Source: Streptomyces sp. 2114.4
GTDB lineage: Bacteria; Actinomycetota; Actinomycetes; Streptomycetales; Streptomycetaceae
Assembly (NCBI RefSeq): GCF_900187385.1
Contig: NZ_FYEY01000001.1
Span: 1,798,001 to 1,862,000 of the forward strand
DNA: 64,000 nt
Direction of reading: 5' to 3'
The notes below the pieces were generated by a model that worked only from the letters and a program-made list of their open reading frames with translations, was not told the origin of the DNA and searched no databases. Shown here piece by piece: positions 29,547 to 40,621 of the stretch. Position 1 is the first letter of the stretch, and each line of letters starts with the position of its first letter. The translations under genes and the position numbers were made by a program.

Positions 29547-30833
29547 TCAGGGCGCGGTAGGAGGTATCTGTCCGCTGTCGGACGAGGCGCCGTCGGGGAG
29601 CTGAAGAACGGGTGTCAACGCGACGGCTCCCAGGGCCAGCAGGGCGGCGGCCAGCAGCGCGGGGGCGTTGGGCCCGAAGGCCGTGGCGGCCGCACCGCCG
29701 CACAGCGCGCCGAGCGGTGTCCCGGCGACGGAGACCGTACGGAAGGCGGAACTGATCCTTCCGAGCATCCCGGCCGGGCTGCGCCGCTGCACGGCCGTGG
29801 TCTCCAGGACGTTCCACACCATGCCGGCGAAGCCGAACAGCCCCAGGAGCAGCGCCGCGAGCCAGACCGAGCGCAGCGTACCGAAGCCCACCAGGGTCAC
29901 CGCCTGGAGCACTCCGGCGAGCAGCAGGGTGCGGCCGGTGCCGCCGACCGCGGCGATCGTCCGGTCCGCGAGGAGACCGCCCAGCACCATCCCGATGCCG
30001 TAGCCGGTGGTCACGACGGCATAGCCGAAGTCCCCGGCACCCAGCCAGCCCTTGACGACCACCACCAGGGTCGCGATCAGCGCGCCGATGCCGATATTGC
30101 CCAGCGCCACCGACACACAGAACGCGCGCAGCACCCGGTCGCGCCACAACTGCCGTATCCCCTCGGCGATTTCGCGCCGGACGGTGCGCCCTGCGGTGGC
30201 CGGCCGCCCGGCCGGCGGGGCGGTGCGCAAGGAGGCGACGAGGACGGCCGCGACAAGATAGGTGGCCGCGTCGGCCAGGAACGGGAGGGCGGCACCGAGC
30301 GCGATCAGCACCGGGGCCAGCGGTCCGCCGGCGAACCGGCCGGCCAGCTCCTGACCAGTCATCAGCCGGGCGTTGGCGGCAGCCAGCTTCTCCTTGGGCA
30401 CCACCGCGGGCAACAGGGCCGTGGCGGCGTTGTCGAACAGGGTCTGGAGGGTGGTGAGCGCGAAGGACAGCGCGAGCAGCAGAGCGATGCCCGCCCGGTC
30501 GAGCGCCACGGCCAGCGCGAAGCCGGCCATCAGCAGCCCGCGCAGCACATCGACCGCCCACATCGCCCGCCGCTGGTCCACCCGGTCGGCCACCGCACCG
30601 CCCAGCAGCCCGAAGAGCAGCCAGGGGGCGAAGCCACAGGCCGTGACGAGCGAGATCAGCAGGGGATCGTCCGTCAGGGAATAGGCGAGCAGCGGCAGTG
30701 CCGTGCCGCGCAGGGCGTCACCGAAACGGGAGACGGCGGCGGCGGCCCACAGCCGGCCGAAGCCGCCGCCCCGGACGGGCCCGCCCGTGCCCACCGCTGA
30801 GCCCGCCTTCGTGCCCGCTCCGCTGTCCGTCAT
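29547..30833 (-). CDS. MFS transporter (exporter type)
   Basis: Membrane transporter of 428 residues with about twelve hydrophobic helices. It resembles the MFS_3/EntS-like subgroup: LWAAAAVSRFGDALRGTALPLLAYSL in helix 1 and GGAVADRVDQRRAM in loop 2-3, the usual MFS loop motif. It likely exports a small molecule with proton coupling; the substrate is unknown. It lies 49 bases upstream of pgi on the same strand and is separated from the RbpA-family gene by the 30955-30994 terminator. The N-terminal 25 residues are Gly/Thr-rich and cytoplasmic. Confidence 0.85.
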   Translation of the reverse strand: MTDSGAGTKAGSAVGTGGPVRGGGFGRLWAAAAVSRFGDALRGTALPLLAYSLTDDPLLISLVTACGFAPWLLFGLLGGAVADRVDQRRAMWAVDVLRGLLMAGFALAVALDRAGIALLLALSFALTTLQTLFDNAATALLPAVVPKEKLAAANARLMTGQELAGRFAGGPLAPVLIALGAALPFLADAATYLVAAVLVASLRTAPPAGRPATAGRTVRREIAEGIRQLWRDRVLRAFCVSVALGNIGIGALIATLVVVVKGWLGAGDFGYAVVTTGYGIGMVLGGLLADRTIAAVGGTGRTLLLAGVLQAVTLVGFGTLRSVWLAALLLGLFGFAGMVWNVLETTAVQRRSPAGMLGRISSAFRTVSVAGTPLGALCGGAAATAFGPNAPALLAAALLALGAVALTPVLQLPDGASSDSGQIPPTAP

Positions 30834-30954
30834 GCCGCCGCCCCCGTCCGCGTCGCCCGCATCGTTCACGTACGGAAACGGTACGGGCGACCACTGACAG
30901 CGGCCCTCGGGCAACTTCCCCATCCGCTGCCTCAGATGCGCGTACCAACGCGGA

Positions 30955-30994
30955 CGGCCCGGCCGGAGGGGAGGTGTCCCCTCCGGCCGGGCCG
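30955..30994 (-). terminator. Terminator of the RbpA-family gene
   Basis: Perfect 17-pair stem: CGGCCCGGCCGGAGGGG (30955-30971) and its complement (30978-30994) with loop AGGTGT. It lies 24 bases past the stop codon of the RbpA-family gene on the minus strand. Confidence 0.88.
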
Positions 30995-31017
30995 ACCGAG
31001 ATGAGCTGGCTGATCCG

Positions 31018-31353
31018 TCAGATTTCGCCGCGGAGCTTGGCAAGCGCCTCCGCGAGGATCGCCTCACCGTCGGCGTCGCTGCGGCGCTCCCGGACGTAGG
31101 CGAGGTGGGTCTTGTAGGGCTCGGTGCGCGGCGGGTCCGGCGGGCTGTCCCGGTCCTTGCCTGCCGGGAAACCACAGCGCGGGCAGTCCCAGGTGTCCGG
31201 AACCTGCGCGTCGCCGGCGAAGCTGGGCTGCGTCTCGTGCCCGTTGGAGCACCAGAAGGAGATGCGGGTGCGCGGCGCGGACTCGCCGCGCTCGGCCTCC
31301 CCCATCGGCCCCGCCCCGACCCGACTTCCTCGGATCGCGTTGCCACTTGCCAC
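31018..31353 (-). CDS. RbpA-family RNA polymerase-binding protein
   Basis: Small protein of 111 residues related to RbpA, which binds group 1/2 sigma factors and RNA polymerase and stabilises open complexes in actinobacteria. A zinc-site set is visible (WCSNGH and WDCPRCG). The C-terminal part EPYKTHLAYVRERRSDADGEAILAEALAKLR matches the sigma-binding helix with the RERRS-type motif. GTG 31353 (MASGNAIRGSR) follows an AGGGAG site 8 bases upstream; an earlier ATG would add 7 residues. This looks like the diverged form found near secG rather than the better studied RbpA, so I leave the symbol blank. Confidence 0.85.
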   Translation of the reverse strand: MASGNAIRGSRVGAGPMGEAERGESAPRTRISFWCSNGHETQPSFAGDAQVPDTWDCPRCGFPAGKDRDSPPDPPRTEPYKTHLAYVRERRSDADGEAILAEALAKLRGEI

Positions 31354-31508
31354 GGTCGTAACTCCCTGCGTCATGGTGCTGCACAGCCTCTCGCAGCAGC
31401 TGGGCTGCGGAACGCCCCAGTCTACGTAAGGCCCAACGCGCGTCCAGTGGCTGGAGTTACCCGTCCGAGGACGCCTGCCTCATGATAGGCCGCGCCTCCG
31501 ACGCATTG

Positions 31509-31745
31509 TCAGTTGCCGAGCTTCATCAGGATGCCGAGCACGACGATGCAGGCGAACCACAGCAGACCGATCACGATGGTGATGCGGTCGAGGTTGCGCT
31601 CGGCGACCGAGGAGCCACCGACCGAGGACTGCATGCCGCCACCGAACATGTCGGACAGGCCGCCGCCCTTTCCCTTGTGCATGAGCACCAGCATCATCAG
31701 CAGCAGGCTGAAGACGATGAGGGCGATCGAGAACCCGATGACCAC
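31509..31745 (-). CDS. secG: Preprotein translocase subunit SecG
   Basis: Small subunit of the SecYEG channel, 78 residues with two membrane helices. The family pattern IALIVFSLLLMMLVLMHKGKGGGLSDMFGGG (helix 1 and the Gly-rich cytoplasmic loop) is followed by helix 2 (VIGLLWFACIVVLGIL). The start is GTG 31745. It lies downstream of tpiA in the same direction, but two hairpins at 31811-31878 separate them, so it probably has some independent transcription. Confidence 0.93.
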   Translation of the reverse strand: MVIGFSIALIVFSLLLMMLVLMHKGKGGGLSDMFGGGMQSSVGGSSVAERNLDRITIVIGLLWFACIVVLGILMKLGN

Positions 31746-31810
31746 GGCTGGACCAACTCTCTAGGACTGACGGACGGAGGTATGGATCACGATATCGGTA
31801 ACAAATGGTG

Positions 31811-31878
31811 CGGGGCCGGGGGCGGTGCTGCTGCACCGGTCCCGGCCCCGACAGGGTACGACGAGGGCTCCCCCTCGT
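31811..31878 (-). terminator. Two hairpins downstream of tpiA
   Basis: Nearest to tpiA: ACGAGGG (31861-31867) with CCCTCGT (31872-31878), loop CTCC. Beyond it: CGGGGCCGGG (31811-31820) with CCCGGCCCCG (31841-31850), enclosing a second inner stem CGGTGC/GCACCG. Together they form a likely terminator for the gap/pgk/tpiA group before secG. Confidence 0.75.
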
Positions 31879-31886
31879 CATAGCTG

Positions 31887-32663
31887 CTACTGGTCGCGGA
31901 AGCGGACGATCTTCACAAACTCGTCCGCGTCCAGCGCCGCGCCGCCGATCAGCGCGCCGTCGACGTCGGGCTGCGCCATGATCGCGGCGACATTGCCGGA
32001 CTTGACCGAGCCGCCGTACTGGATGCGGACCTTGTCGGCCAGCTCCTGGCTGTACAGCTCGGCGAGGCGGCCGCGGATGGCACCGCAGACCTCCTGCGCG
32101 TCCTCGGGGGTGGCGACCTCGCCGGTGCCGATGGCCCACACCGGCTCGTACGCGATCACGATCGTCTCGGCCTGCTCGGCCGGGACGTCCGCCAGACCAC
32201 CGTCGACCTGGGCGAGGGTGTGCGCGACCTGGTTGCCGGCCTTGCGTACGTCCAGGCCCTCACCGACGCACAGGATCGGGGTGATGCCATGCTTGAAGGC
32301 GGCCTTGACCTTGGCGTTGCAGATCTCTTCGTTCTCGCCGTGGTACTGGCGGCGCTCGCTGTGGCCGATCGCCACGTACGCGCACTTGAGCTTGGCCAGC
32401 ATCGGGCCGGAGATCTCGCCGGTGTAGGCACCGGAGTCGTGCGCGGAGATGTCCTGGGCGCCGTACTTGATCTTGAGCTTGTCGCCGTCGACCAGCGTCT
32501 GCACCGAACGCAGATCGGTGAAGGGCGGCAGGACCGCGACCTCCACGGCGTCGAAGTCCTTGTCGGCGAGGGCGAAGGCGAGCTTCTGGACGTGGGCGAT
32601 GGCCTCGAGGTGGTTGAGGTTCATCTTCCAGTTGCCCGCCATCAGCGGGGTGCGGTCAGTCAC
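31887..32663 (-). CDS. tpiA: Triose-phosphate isomerase
   Basis: Glycolytic TIM-barrel enzyme of 258 residues. Catalytic residues: AGNWKMNL (Lys), AIGHSERRQ (His) and [11 protein letters not shown] (Glu). The phosphate-binding YGGSVKSGN and GGAAL close the barrel. GTG 32663 follows a GGAGGA site and is only 5 bases after the pgk stop, so pgk and tpiA are co-transcribed. Confidence 0.97.
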   Translation of the reverse strand: MTDRTPLMAGNWKMNLNHLEAIAHVQKLAFALADKDFDAVEVAVLPPFTDLRSVQTLVDGDKLKIKYGAQDISAHDSGAYTGEISGPMLAKLKCAYVAIGHSERRQYHGENEEICNAKVKAAFKHGITPILCVGEGLDVRKAGNQVAHTLAQVDGGLADVPAEQAETIVIAYEPVWAIGTGEVATPEDAQEVCGAIRGRLAELYSQELADKVRIQYGGSVKSGNVAAIMAQPDVDGALIGGAALDADEFVKIVRFRDQ

Positions 32664-32668
32664 GTTGT

Positions 32669-33871
32669 TCAGTCCTCCAGAGCGGCGAGGCCGGGCAGCG
32701 TCTTGCCTTCGAGGTATTCGAGGCTGGCGCCGCCGCCGGTCGAAATATGGCCGAATGCATTCTCGTCGAAGCCCAGCAGGCGCACGGCGGCGGCCGAGTC
32801 ACCGCCGCCGACGACGGTGAAGGCGTCCGAGTCCAGCAGCCCCTTCGCGACGGCCTCGGTGCCGCCGGCGTAGTCGGGGTGCTCGAAGACGCCCATCGGG
32901 CCGTTCCAGAAGACGGTGGCCGCGTCGGCGAGCTTCGCGGCGTAGAGCTCGCGGGTCTTCGGGCCGATGTCCAGGCCCTCCTTGTCGGCCGGGATGGCGT
33001 CCGCGGCGACGATGTCGGGGTGGGCCGGGGCCTTGGTCTTCAGGTCCGGGAACTCGCCGGAGACCAGCACGTCGACGGGGAGGACGAACTCCACACCGCG
33101 CTTCTCGGCCCGCGCCAGGTACTCCAGGCAGGCCGGGACCTGGTCCTCCTGGAGCAGCGAGATGCCGACCTCGTGGCCCTTGGCCTTGAGGAAGGTGTAC
33201 GCCATCCCGCCGCCGACCAGGATGCGGTCGGCCTTCTCGATCAGCTGGTCGATGACGGCGAGCTTGTCGGAGACCTTGGCGCCGCCGAGCACGACGGCGT
33301 AGGGGCGCCGGACGTCCTCGGTGAGCTTCTTCAGGACGCGCACCTCGGTGGCGATCAGATCGCCGGCGGCGTGCGGAAGGCGCCGGGGCAGGTCGTAGAC
33401 GGAGGCGTGCTTGCGGTGCACGGCACCGAAGCCGTCGCCCACGTACAGGTCCGCGAGGGCGGCGAGACGGTCGGCGAAGGCGGCGCGCTCGGCGTCGTCC
33501 TTGCTGGTCTCGCCCGCGTTGAAGCGAAGGTTCTCCAGCACGGCCACCTGGCCGTCGGCCAGCGCGGCCGTCACGGACGCGGCGGACTCACCGACCGTGT
33601 CGGTCGCGAACGCCACGGCCTGCCCGAGGATTTCCCCCAGCCGCCCGGCCGCGGGGGCCAGCGAGAAGGCCGGGTCCGGGGCGCCCTTGGGGCGGCCCAG
33701 GTGGGAGGCGACGATCACCTTGGCGCCGCGCTCGACGAGCTTGGCGATCGTCGGGGCAACGGCGCGGATCCGGCCGTCGTCGGTGATGGTGGTGCCGTCC
33801 AGCGGCACGTTCAGGTCGGCGCGGACAAAGACCCGCTTACCGGCTACCTGGAGGTCGTCGATCGTCTTCAT
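32669..33871 (-). CDS. pgk: Phosphoglycerate kinase
   Basis: Two-domain glycolytic kinase of 400 residues making ATP from 1,3-bisphosphoglycerate. The N-terminal signature [15 protein letters not shown], the substrate-binding ASHLGRPKG, the hinge region and the C-terminal nucleotide motifs [19 protein letters not shown] and [10 protein letters not shown] are all present. I chose ATG 33871, with GGAGT eight bases upstream. It lies between gap and tpiA; a hairpin separates gap from it. Confidence 0.97.
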   Translation of the reverse strand: MKTIDDLQVAGKRVFVRADLNVPLDGTTITDDGRIRAVAPTIAKLVERGAKVIVASHLGRPKGAPDPAFSLAPAAGRLGEILGQAVAFATDTVGESAASVTAALADGQVAVLENLRFNAGETSKDDAERAAFADRLAALADLYVGDGFGAVHRKHASVYDLPRRLPHAAGDLIATEVRVLKKLTEDVRRPYAVVLGGAKVSDKLAVIDQLIEKADRILVGGGMAYTFLKAKGHEVGISLLQEDQVPACLEYLARAEKRGVEFVLPVDVLVSGEFPDLKTKAPAHPDIVAADAIPADKEGLDIGPKTRELYAAKLADAATVFWNGPMGVFEHPDYAGGTEAVAKGLLDSDAFTVVGGGDSAAAVRLLGFDENAFGHISTGGGASLEYLEGKTLPGLAALED

Positions 33872-33909
33872 GAGGAATGACTCCATCACATGGGTCGGTC
33901 GGTCGCGGA

Positions 33910-33951
33910 ACGGGGCTCGTGCGACGCCTCATCGCGTCACACGAGCCCCGT
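33910..33951 (-). terminator. Terminator or attenuator between gap and pgk
   Basis: Perfect 12-base arms ACGGGGCTCGTG (33910-33921) and CACGAGCCCCGT (33940-33951), with an 18-base loop that can form a short inner stem. It is 36 bases past the gap stop. It would lower read-through from gap into pgk-tpiA and give gap a separate dose. Confidence 0.8.
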
Positions 33952-33986
33952 CCCCACATCTCGGTGTCCCGGGCGTCAGCCAGGGA

Positions 33987-35153
<1,167 letters not shown>

Positions 35154-35185
35154 TTATGCGCCCCTCAGCGCCCCTGTACAAAGAG

Positions 35186-35220
35186 GCGCCCCCGGCGCCC
35201 GATACGGGCGCCGGGGGCGC
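35186..35220 (-). terminator. Terminator of the uvrC-rapZ-yvcK-whiA operon
   Basis: Perfect 15-base arms GCGCCCCCGGCGCCC (35186-35200) and GGGCGCCGGGGGCGC (35206-35220) around GATAC. It lies 27 bases beyond the whiA stop codon. Confidence 0.88.
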
Positions 35221-35246
35221 AGACGAAGCAGGACCGGGCTTCCTTT

Positions 35247-36236
35247 TCAGCCCACCATGCCTTCGGCGAGTTCCTCGGTGAGGTTGGATTCGGTGCCGGG
35301 GATGCCGAGGTCCTGGGCGCGCTTGTCGGCCATCGCCAGCAGCCGGCGGATCCGGCCGGCGACGGCGTCCTTGGTCAGCGGCGGGTCGGCGAGGGCACCC
35401 AACTCCTCCAGGGACGCCTGCTTGTGCTCCATGCGCAGCCGGCCGGCCGCCGCAAGGTGCTCGGGGACCTCCTCGCCCAGGATCTCCAGGGCCCGCTGGA
35501 CCCGGGCGCCCGCGGCGACCGCGGCGCGCGCCGAGCGGCGGAGGTTGGCGTCGTCGAAGTTGGCCAGACGGTTGGCGGTGGCCCGCACCTCGCGGCGCAT
35601 CCGCCGCTCCTCCCACGCCAGCACCGACTCGTGCGCGCCGAGCCGCGTCAGCAGCGCGCCGATCGCGTCACCGTCACGGACGACGACGCGGTCCACGCCG
35701 CGTACCTCACGGGCCTTGGCGCCGATGCCGAGCCGGCGGGCGGCGCCGACGAGGGCGAGCGCCGCCTCGGGACCGGGGCAGGTGACCTCCAGGGACGAGG
35801 AGCGGCCGGGCTCGGTCAGCGAGCCGTGGGCCAGGAAGGCGCCGCGCCAGGCCGCCTCGGCGTCGCAGGTCGCGCCGGAGACCACCTGCGGCGGCAGCCC
35901 GCGGATGGGGCGCCCGCGGCCGTCGACCAGCCCGGTCTGGCGCGCCAGCTGATCACCGCCGGCCACGACCCGTACGACATAGCGGCTGCCGCGCCGCAGG
36001 CCGCCGGGGGCCATCACCACCAGGTCGGAGCTGTGCCCGAAGATCTCCAGGATGTCCTTGCGCAGCCGCCGGGCGGCGATGCCCGTGTCCAGCTCCGCCT
36101 CGATCACGATGCGCCCGCTGACCAGGTGCAGACCGCCCGCGAACCGCAGGATCGACGAGACCTCCGACTTCCGGCAGCAGGTCCGGGTGACGGGGAGCCG
36201 GGAGATTTCATCCTTCACCGCTGCCGTCATCGCCAT
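35247..36236 (-). CDS. whiA: Sporulation regulator WhiA
   Basis: DNA-binding protein of 329 residues required with WhiB for sporulation septation in Streptomyces. The N-terminal two thirds is the homing-endonuclease-like (LAGLIDADG-related) fold, with [19 protein letters not shown] and [23 protein letters not shown]. The C-terminal helix-turn-helix follows [36 protein letters not shown] 36236 gives the usual [13 protein letters not shown] 36230 overlaps the yvcK stop as ATGA. Last gene of the uvrC operon. Confidence 0.96.
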   Translation of the reverse strand: MAMTAAVKDEISRLPVTRTCCRKSEVSSILRFAGGLHLVSGRIVIEAELDTGIAARRLRKDILEIFGHSSDLVVMAPGGLRRGSRYVVRVVAGGDQLARQTGLVDGRGRPIRGLPPQVVSGATCDAEAAWRGAFLAHGSLTEPGRSSSLEVTCPGPEAALALVGAARRLGIGAKAREVRGVDRVVVRDGDAIGALLTRLGAHESVLAWEERRMRREVRATANRLANFDDANLRRSARAAVAAGARVQRALEILGEEVPEHLAAAGRLRMEHKQASLEELGALADPPLTKDAVAGRIRRLLAMADKRAQDLGIPGTESNLTEELAEGMVG

Positions 36237-37288
36237 GGGCCGATCCTTCCATGCATCCGAAAAATACGGTCGTACGCGGCTGCCAGCAGCTCCGGGTCGT
36301 GCCGGTCGGGGGCTCCCCCGGCGCTCGACCGGGCGTCGTCTCCTTGTGCGGCGACCGCCGCCAGCTCGACCTCGCTGCCGACCAGCTGCTTCGCGACAAC
36401 CGTCAGACCTTCGATGTCGGGCACGGCGGCCTTGTCGGCCAGCACCACGTCGAAGGCGAGTTTAGGGGCGTGTCGGGCCAAAACCTCCAAATGACGCTGC
36501 GGGGAGAAGCCATCGGTTTCGCCCGGTTGGGGCGCAAGGTTGAGCGAAAGGACTTTTCGGGCCTTGGTCTCCTCCAGCGCCTCGCGCAGCTCAGGCACCA
36601 GCAGATGCGGGATCACGGAGGAGAACCAGGAGCCCGGTCCGAGCACCACCCAATCGGCGTCACGTACGGCGGCGACCGCCTCGGGGACGGCCGGCGGGTC
36701 CTCGGGGACCACGTGGACGGACTGCACCTCGCCGCGGGTGAGCGCGACGGTGGCCTGGCCGCGGACCGTGGTGATCGCGTCCGGCCGGCCCTCCTCATGG
36801 CCCTTGACCTGGGCCTGGAGTTCCAGGGGCACCGCGGACATGGGCAGTACCCGGCCGTGCGCGCCGAGCAGCCTGCCGACCAGGTCGAGCGCCTGGACAT
36901 GGTCGCCGAGCTGTTCCCACAGCGCGACGATCAGCAGATTGCCGACCGCGTGGTCGTGCAGCTCGCCCTCGCTCGTGAAGCGGTGCTGGATCACCCGGGA
37001 CCAGGTCTGGCCCCAGTCGTCGTCGCCGCACAGCGCGGCCAGCGCCTTGCGCAGATCGCCGGGTGGCAGGACGCCCAGTTCATCGCGGAGGCGCCCGCTG
37101 GAGCCACCGTCATCGGCGACCGTGACCACGGCGGTCAGGTCACCGGTGATCCGGCGCAGCGCGGTCAGCGAGGCGGACAGGCCCATGCCGCCGCCCAGTG
37201 CCACCACCTTGGGGGTGGCCCCCTTCGTCATACGGCCGCTGGGAACGAAGCGCCGGACCTTGCGCAGCCGTGGCGCCCGCCCGCTCAC
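36227..37288 (-). CDS. yvcK: YvcK-family protein (CofD-like, UDP-GlcNAc-binding)
   Basis: Protein of 353 residues with a Rossmann-like CofD fold. It shows [15 protein letters not shown] near residue 27, [14 protein letters not shown] and [13 protein letters not shown], all standard for the family. YvcK binds UDP-sugars and in several Gram-positives is needed for growth on gluconeogenic carbon and for normal shape. It couples by GTGA to rapZ upstream and overlaps whiA downstream. Confidence 0.94.
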   Translation of the reverse strand: MSGRAPRLRKVRRFVPSGRMTKGATPKVVALGGGMGLSASLTALRRITGDLTAVVTVADDGGSSGRLRDELGVLPPGDLRKALAALCGDDDWGQTWSRVIQHRFTSEGELHDHAVGNLLIVALWEQLGDHVQALDLVGRLLGAHGRVLPMSAVPLELQAQVKGHEEGRPDAITTVRGQATVALTRGEVQSVHVVPEDPPAVPEAVAAVRDADWVVLGPGSWFSSVIPHLLVPELREALEETKARKVLSLNLAPQPGETDGFSPQRHLEVLARHAPKLAFDVVLADKAAVPDIEGLTVVAKQLVGSEVELAAVAAQGDDARSSAGGAPDRHDPELLAAAYDRIFRMHGRIGPWR

Positions 37289-38229
37289 TCGCGCCCCATG
37301 TCCCGGTGGACGACGACGGTTTCCACCCCTTCGGAGACCAGCCGGCGGGCAAGCTTCTCGGACATCGCCACACTGCGGTGCTTGCCACCCGTGCAGCCCA
37401 CGGCGATGGTCACATAGCGCTTGCCCTCACGGCGGTAGCCCTCGGCCACGATCCGCAGCAGCTCGGCGTAGCCGTCCAGGAACTCCTTGGAGCCCGGCTG
37501 GCTGAAGACGTAACTGGAGACCTCGTCGTTGAGGCCGGTGAAGGGGCGCAGCTCGGGGACCCAGTGCGGGTTGGGGATGAAGCGGCAGTCGATGACCATG
37601 TCGGCGTCGACCGGCAGGCCGTACTTGAAGCCGAAGGACATGACCGTGGCGCGCAGCTCGGGGACCTCTTCGCCGGCGAACTGGGCGTCCATCTTGGCGC
37701 GGAGTTCGTGGACGTTGAGGCTGGAGGTGTCGATGACCAGGTCGGCGTCGCCGCGCAGCTCGCGCAGCAGATCCCGCTCGGCGACGATGCCGTCGACGAT
37801 CCGTCCGTCGCCCTGGAGGGGGTGCGGGCGGCGCACCGACTCGAAGCGGCGCACCAGGGCCTCGTCGGAAGACTCAAGGAAGACGATGCGGCGCTTGACG
37901 TTCTGCGCGTCGAGGGTGGCCAGCGACTCCTTGAGGTTGGCGAAGAAGCGGCGGCCGCGGACGTCGACGACGACCGCGATCCGGGCGACATTGCCCTGCG
38001 AGCGGGCGCCCAGCTCGACCATCGGCGCGATCAGCTCGGGCGGGATGTTGTCGACGACGAACCAGCCGAGGTCCTCCAGACACTTCGCGGCCGTACTGCG
38101 GCCGGCACCGGACATCCCGGAGATGATCACCAACTCGGGGATCGCGGCGCTCTCGCCCTGGTCGGTCGTGCCCGTGCTCACCTGTGCACCGTCTCTCTCG
38201 GTTTCCTGCGCTTCGTGCGGTGTACTCAT
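37285..38229 (-). CDS. rapZ: RNase adapter RapZ/YvcJ-family nucleotide-binding protein
   Basis: P-loop protein of 314 residues. RapZ controls glucosamine-6-phosphate synthase RNA in enterobacteria; the role in Streptomyces is not settled. The Walker A region reads [10 protein letters not shown], with Arg where most families have Lys. Other family blocks are [19 protein letters not shown], the C-terminal [17 protein letters not shown] and VVHRDMGRE. The first 25 residues are variable and polar. It overlaps uvrC upstream and yvcK downstream by four bases each. Confidence 0.94.
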   Translation of the reverse strand: MSTPHEAQETERDGAQVSTGTTDQGESAAIPELVIISGMSGAGRSTAAKCLEDLGWFVVDNIPPELIAPMVELGARSQGNVARIAVVVDVRGRRFFANLKESLATLDAQNVKRRIVFLESSDEALVRRFESVRRPHPLQGDGRIVDGIVAERDLLRELRGDADLVIDTSSLNVHELRAKMDAQFAGEEVPELRATVMSFGFKYGLPVDADMVIDCRFIPNPHWVPELRPFTGLNDEVSSYVFSQPGSKEFLDGYAELLRIVAEGYRREGKRYVTIAVGCTGGKHRSVAMSEKLARRLVSEGVETVVVHRDMGRE

Positions 38230-40427
38230 CGTTCCTGCCCCCGTTCTGCCGACAACGCGGCCGGTGGGGCCCCGTCATCTTCCATGATCTCTCCTGTGGC
38301 GGTGTTCACCGCGGGGGCGGACGGCGCCGCTCCCGCCAGCGCCGCGGCGACCGTCTCCGCGGTCTTGCGGCCGACGCCCGGGACCTCGCAGATCTCGTCG
38401 ACGGTCGCGGCCCGCAACTTCTTCACCGAGCCGAAGTGCTTGAGGAGCGCCTGGCGGCGGGTGTCGCCGAGGCCGGCGACGGCGTCGAGCGGTGAGGACT
38501 TCAGCCGCTTGCCGCGCTTGCTGCGCTGGTAGGTGATCGCGAAGCGGTGCGCCTCGTCGCGGACGCGCTGGAGGAGGTACAGGCCTTCGCTGCTGCGCGG
38601 CAGCACGACCGGGTCGTCGTCCTCGGGCAGCCAGACCTCTTCGAGGCGCTTGGCCAGGCCGCACACGGCGACATCGTCGATGCCGAGCTCGTCCAGGGCC
38701 CGGCGGGCGGCCGCGACCTGCGGGGCGCCGCCGTCGACGACCACGAGCTGGGGCGGGTAGGCGAAGCGTTTGGGACGGCCGTCCTCGTCGGTCGGGCGGC
38801 CGGCCATGGGGTCCGGCTCCGGCTCGTCGGGGTGCGCCGTGACGGCGCCGGGGCCGGTGACGGTGCTGTGGGTGATACTGCCGGTGCCGTCCGTGACTCC
38901 TGCGGTGTCCGTGGCCCCGGTGCCGTCCGTGATTCCGGTGCGGTCCACGGCCCCGGTGCCGGCGGTGACGCCGTTGTCGTCCACGCGGGCGTCGGCGGAC
39001 GGCTCCTGGGTCCACTCACCGGACTTCTGCTTCTCCTGGAGATAGCGCTTGAAGCGGCGGCCGATGACCTCATGCATGGACCGGACATCGTCCTGGCCCT
39101 GGAAGGTCTTGATCTGGAAGCGGCGGTATTCGCTCTTGCGGGCGAGACCGTCCTCGAAGACCACCATCGAGGCGACCACGTCATCGCCCTGGAGGTGGGA
39201 GATGTCGAAGCACTCGATGCGCAGCGGCACCGCATCCAGGCCCAGGGCCCCGGCGATCTCCTCCAGGGCGCGGGAGCGGGTGGTGAGGTCGGAGGCGCGC
39301 TTGGTCTTGTGCAGCGCCAGGGCCTGCTGGGCGTTGCGGCCGACCGTGGCCATCAGGTCCTTCTTGTCGCCGCGCTGCGGGATGCGCAGCGAGACCTGGG
39401 AGCCGCGGCGCTCGGAGAGCCACTGCGCGATCGGCTCGACGGGCTCGGGGAGCGCCGGGACCAGGACCTCCTTGGGGACGGCGTCGCCCCGCTCCTCGCC
39501 GTAGAGCTGCTGGAGGGCGTGCTCGACGAGACCGCTGGTGGTGACGGCCTCGACCTTGTCCGTCACCCAGCCGCGCTGGCCGCGTACCCGGCCGCCGCGG
39601 ACGTGGAAGATCTGGACGGCGGCTTCGAGTTCGTCCTCGGCGAGGGCGATCAGATCGGCGTCGGTGGCGTCGGCGAGCACCACGGCGCTCTTCTCCATGG
39701 CCCGCTTGAGCGCCCCTATGTCATCACGCAGCCGGGCGGCGCGTTCGTACTCCATCTCCTCGGCGGCCTCCTGCATCTGCCGCTCCAGGCGGCGGAGGTA
39801 GGCGCCGGTCCGGCCGGCCATGAAGTCGCAGAATTCCTCGGCGAGTTCGCGGTGTTCTTCGGCGGTGACCCGTCCGACGCAGGGTGCCGAGCACTTGCCG
39901 ATGTAGCCGAGCAGACAGGGGCGGCCGATCTGGGCGGAGCGCTTGAAGACACCGGCGGAGCACGTCCGTACGGGGAAGACCCGCAGCATCAGGTCGACGG
40001 TCTCGCGGATGGCCCAGGCATGGCCGTACGGACCGAAGTAGCGCACGCCCTTCTTCTTGGCGCCGCGCATGACCTGGGCGCGCGGGAACTCCTCGTTGAG
40101 GGTCACCGCGAGGTACGGATAGCTCTTGTCGTCGCGGTACTTGACGTTGAAGCGCGGGTCGAACTCCTTGATCCAGCTGTATTCGAGCTGAAGCGCCTCG
40201 ACCTCGGTGGAGACGACGGTCCACTCCACGGAGGCCGCGGTGGTGACCATCGTGCGGGTACGCGGATGGAGGCCGGCCAGGTCCTGGAAGTAGTTGGCCA
40301 GGCGCTGGCGCAGGCTCTTGGCCTTGCCGACGTAGATGACCCGGCCGTGGTCGTCGCGGAACTTATAGACCCCCGGCGAGTCGGGGATCTGTCCCGGCTT
40401 GGGTCGATAGCTGCTGGGGTCTGCCAT
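38226..40427 (-). CDS. uvrC: Excinuclease ABC subunit UvrC
   Basis: Dual-incision nuclease of nucleotide excision repair, 733 residues. The N-terminal GIY-YIG domain reads PGVYKF and [18 protein letters not shown]. The UvrB-binding UVR helix is around [18 protein letters not shown]. The RNase H-like domain ([21 protein letters not shown]) and helix-hairpin-helix pair near the C-terminus ([29 protein letters not shown]) are intact. About 85 residues between 470 and 555 are a linker with a 12-residue tandem repeat. ATG 40427 is directly preceded by a damage-type promoter, which suggests a leaderless message. Confidence 0.95.
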   Translation of the reverse strand: MADPSSYRPKPGQIPDSPGVYKFRDDHGRVIYVGKAKSLRQRLANYFQDLAGLHPRTRTMVTTAASVEWTVVSTEVEALQLEYSWIKEFDPRFNVKYRDDKSYPYLAVTLNEEFPRAQVMRGAKKKGVRYFGPYGHAWAIRETVDLMLRVFPVRTCSAGVFKRSAQIGRPCLLGYIGKCSAPCVGRVTAEEHRELAEEFCDFMAGRTGAYLRRLERQMQEAAEEMEYERAARLRDDIGALKRAMEKSAVVLADATDADLIALAEDELEAAVQIFHVRGGRVRGQRGWVTDKVEAVTTSGLVEHALQQLYGEERGDAVPKEVLVPALPEPVEPIAQWLSERRGSQVSLRIPQRGDKKDLMATVGRNAQQALALHKTKRASDLTTRSRALEEIAGALGLDAVPLRIECFDISHLQGDDVVASMVVFEDGLARKSEYRRFQIKTFQGQDDVRSMHEVIGRRFKRYLQEKQKSGEWTQEPSADARVDDNGVTAGTGAVDRTGITDGTGATDTAGVTDGTGSITHSTVTGPGAVTAHPDEPEPDPMAGRPTDEDGRPKRFAYPPQLVVVDGGAPQVAAARRALDELGIDDVAVCGLAKRLEEVWLPEDDDPVVLPRSSEGLYLLQRVRDEAHRFAITYQRSKRGKRLKSSPLDAVAGLGDTRRQALLKHFGSVKKLRAATVDEICEVPGVGRKTAETVAAALAGAAPSAPAVNTATGEIMEDDGAPPAALSAERGQER
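38881..38984 (-). repeat. 36-bp tandem repeat inside uvrC
   Basis: Copies begin at 38881, 38917 and 38953 (core CCGGTGCCGTCCGTGA), an exact 36-bp period that keeps frame. It codes a 12-residue Gly/Thr/Asp unit ([12 protein letters not shown] then VTDGTGS...) in the variable linker ahead of the RNase H-like domain. The third copy is the most diverged. Confidence 0.8.
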
Positions 40428-40434
40428 GCACACC

Positions 40435-40457
40435 ACCCTACTGACCGGGACCGACAA
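40435..40457 (-). promoter_or_regulatory. uvrC DNA-damage promoter (PafBC/RecA-NDp type, one mismatch)
   Basis: On the minus strand: TTGTCGGTC (40457-40449), eight bases, then TAGGGT (40440-40435). This fits TTGTCRGTG-N8-TANNNT except for C at the ninth base. The -10 is 7 bases before ATG 40427, so transcription would start at the start codon. Confidence 0.75.
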
Positions 40458-40621
40458 TCACCGCTCCCCGGCCACCCCGGTCCCGGCCCGGCGGCGCGGG
40501 CGCCGGGCGGCAGACCGGAGGGCCGCAGGGGCACGACCGGACGGGAGGCGGCCCATGCCGCCGCACCGACGGCATGTGACGGTCAGGCGGAGCGGTCGGA
40601 CGGGCCGGTCACACGGGCCGG

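Noticed and set aside
29547..31346. A 599-residue reading frame covering the MFS gene and its upstream region
   Set aside because: The part before 30833 overlaps the RbpA-family gene and a strong terminator and is low-complexity; the real protein starts at the internal ATG 30833.
31502..31520. TTGTCAGTT near the secG stop as a further damage promoter
   Set aside because: The ninth base is wrong, no TANNNT follows at eight bases, and it runs into the antisense of secG.
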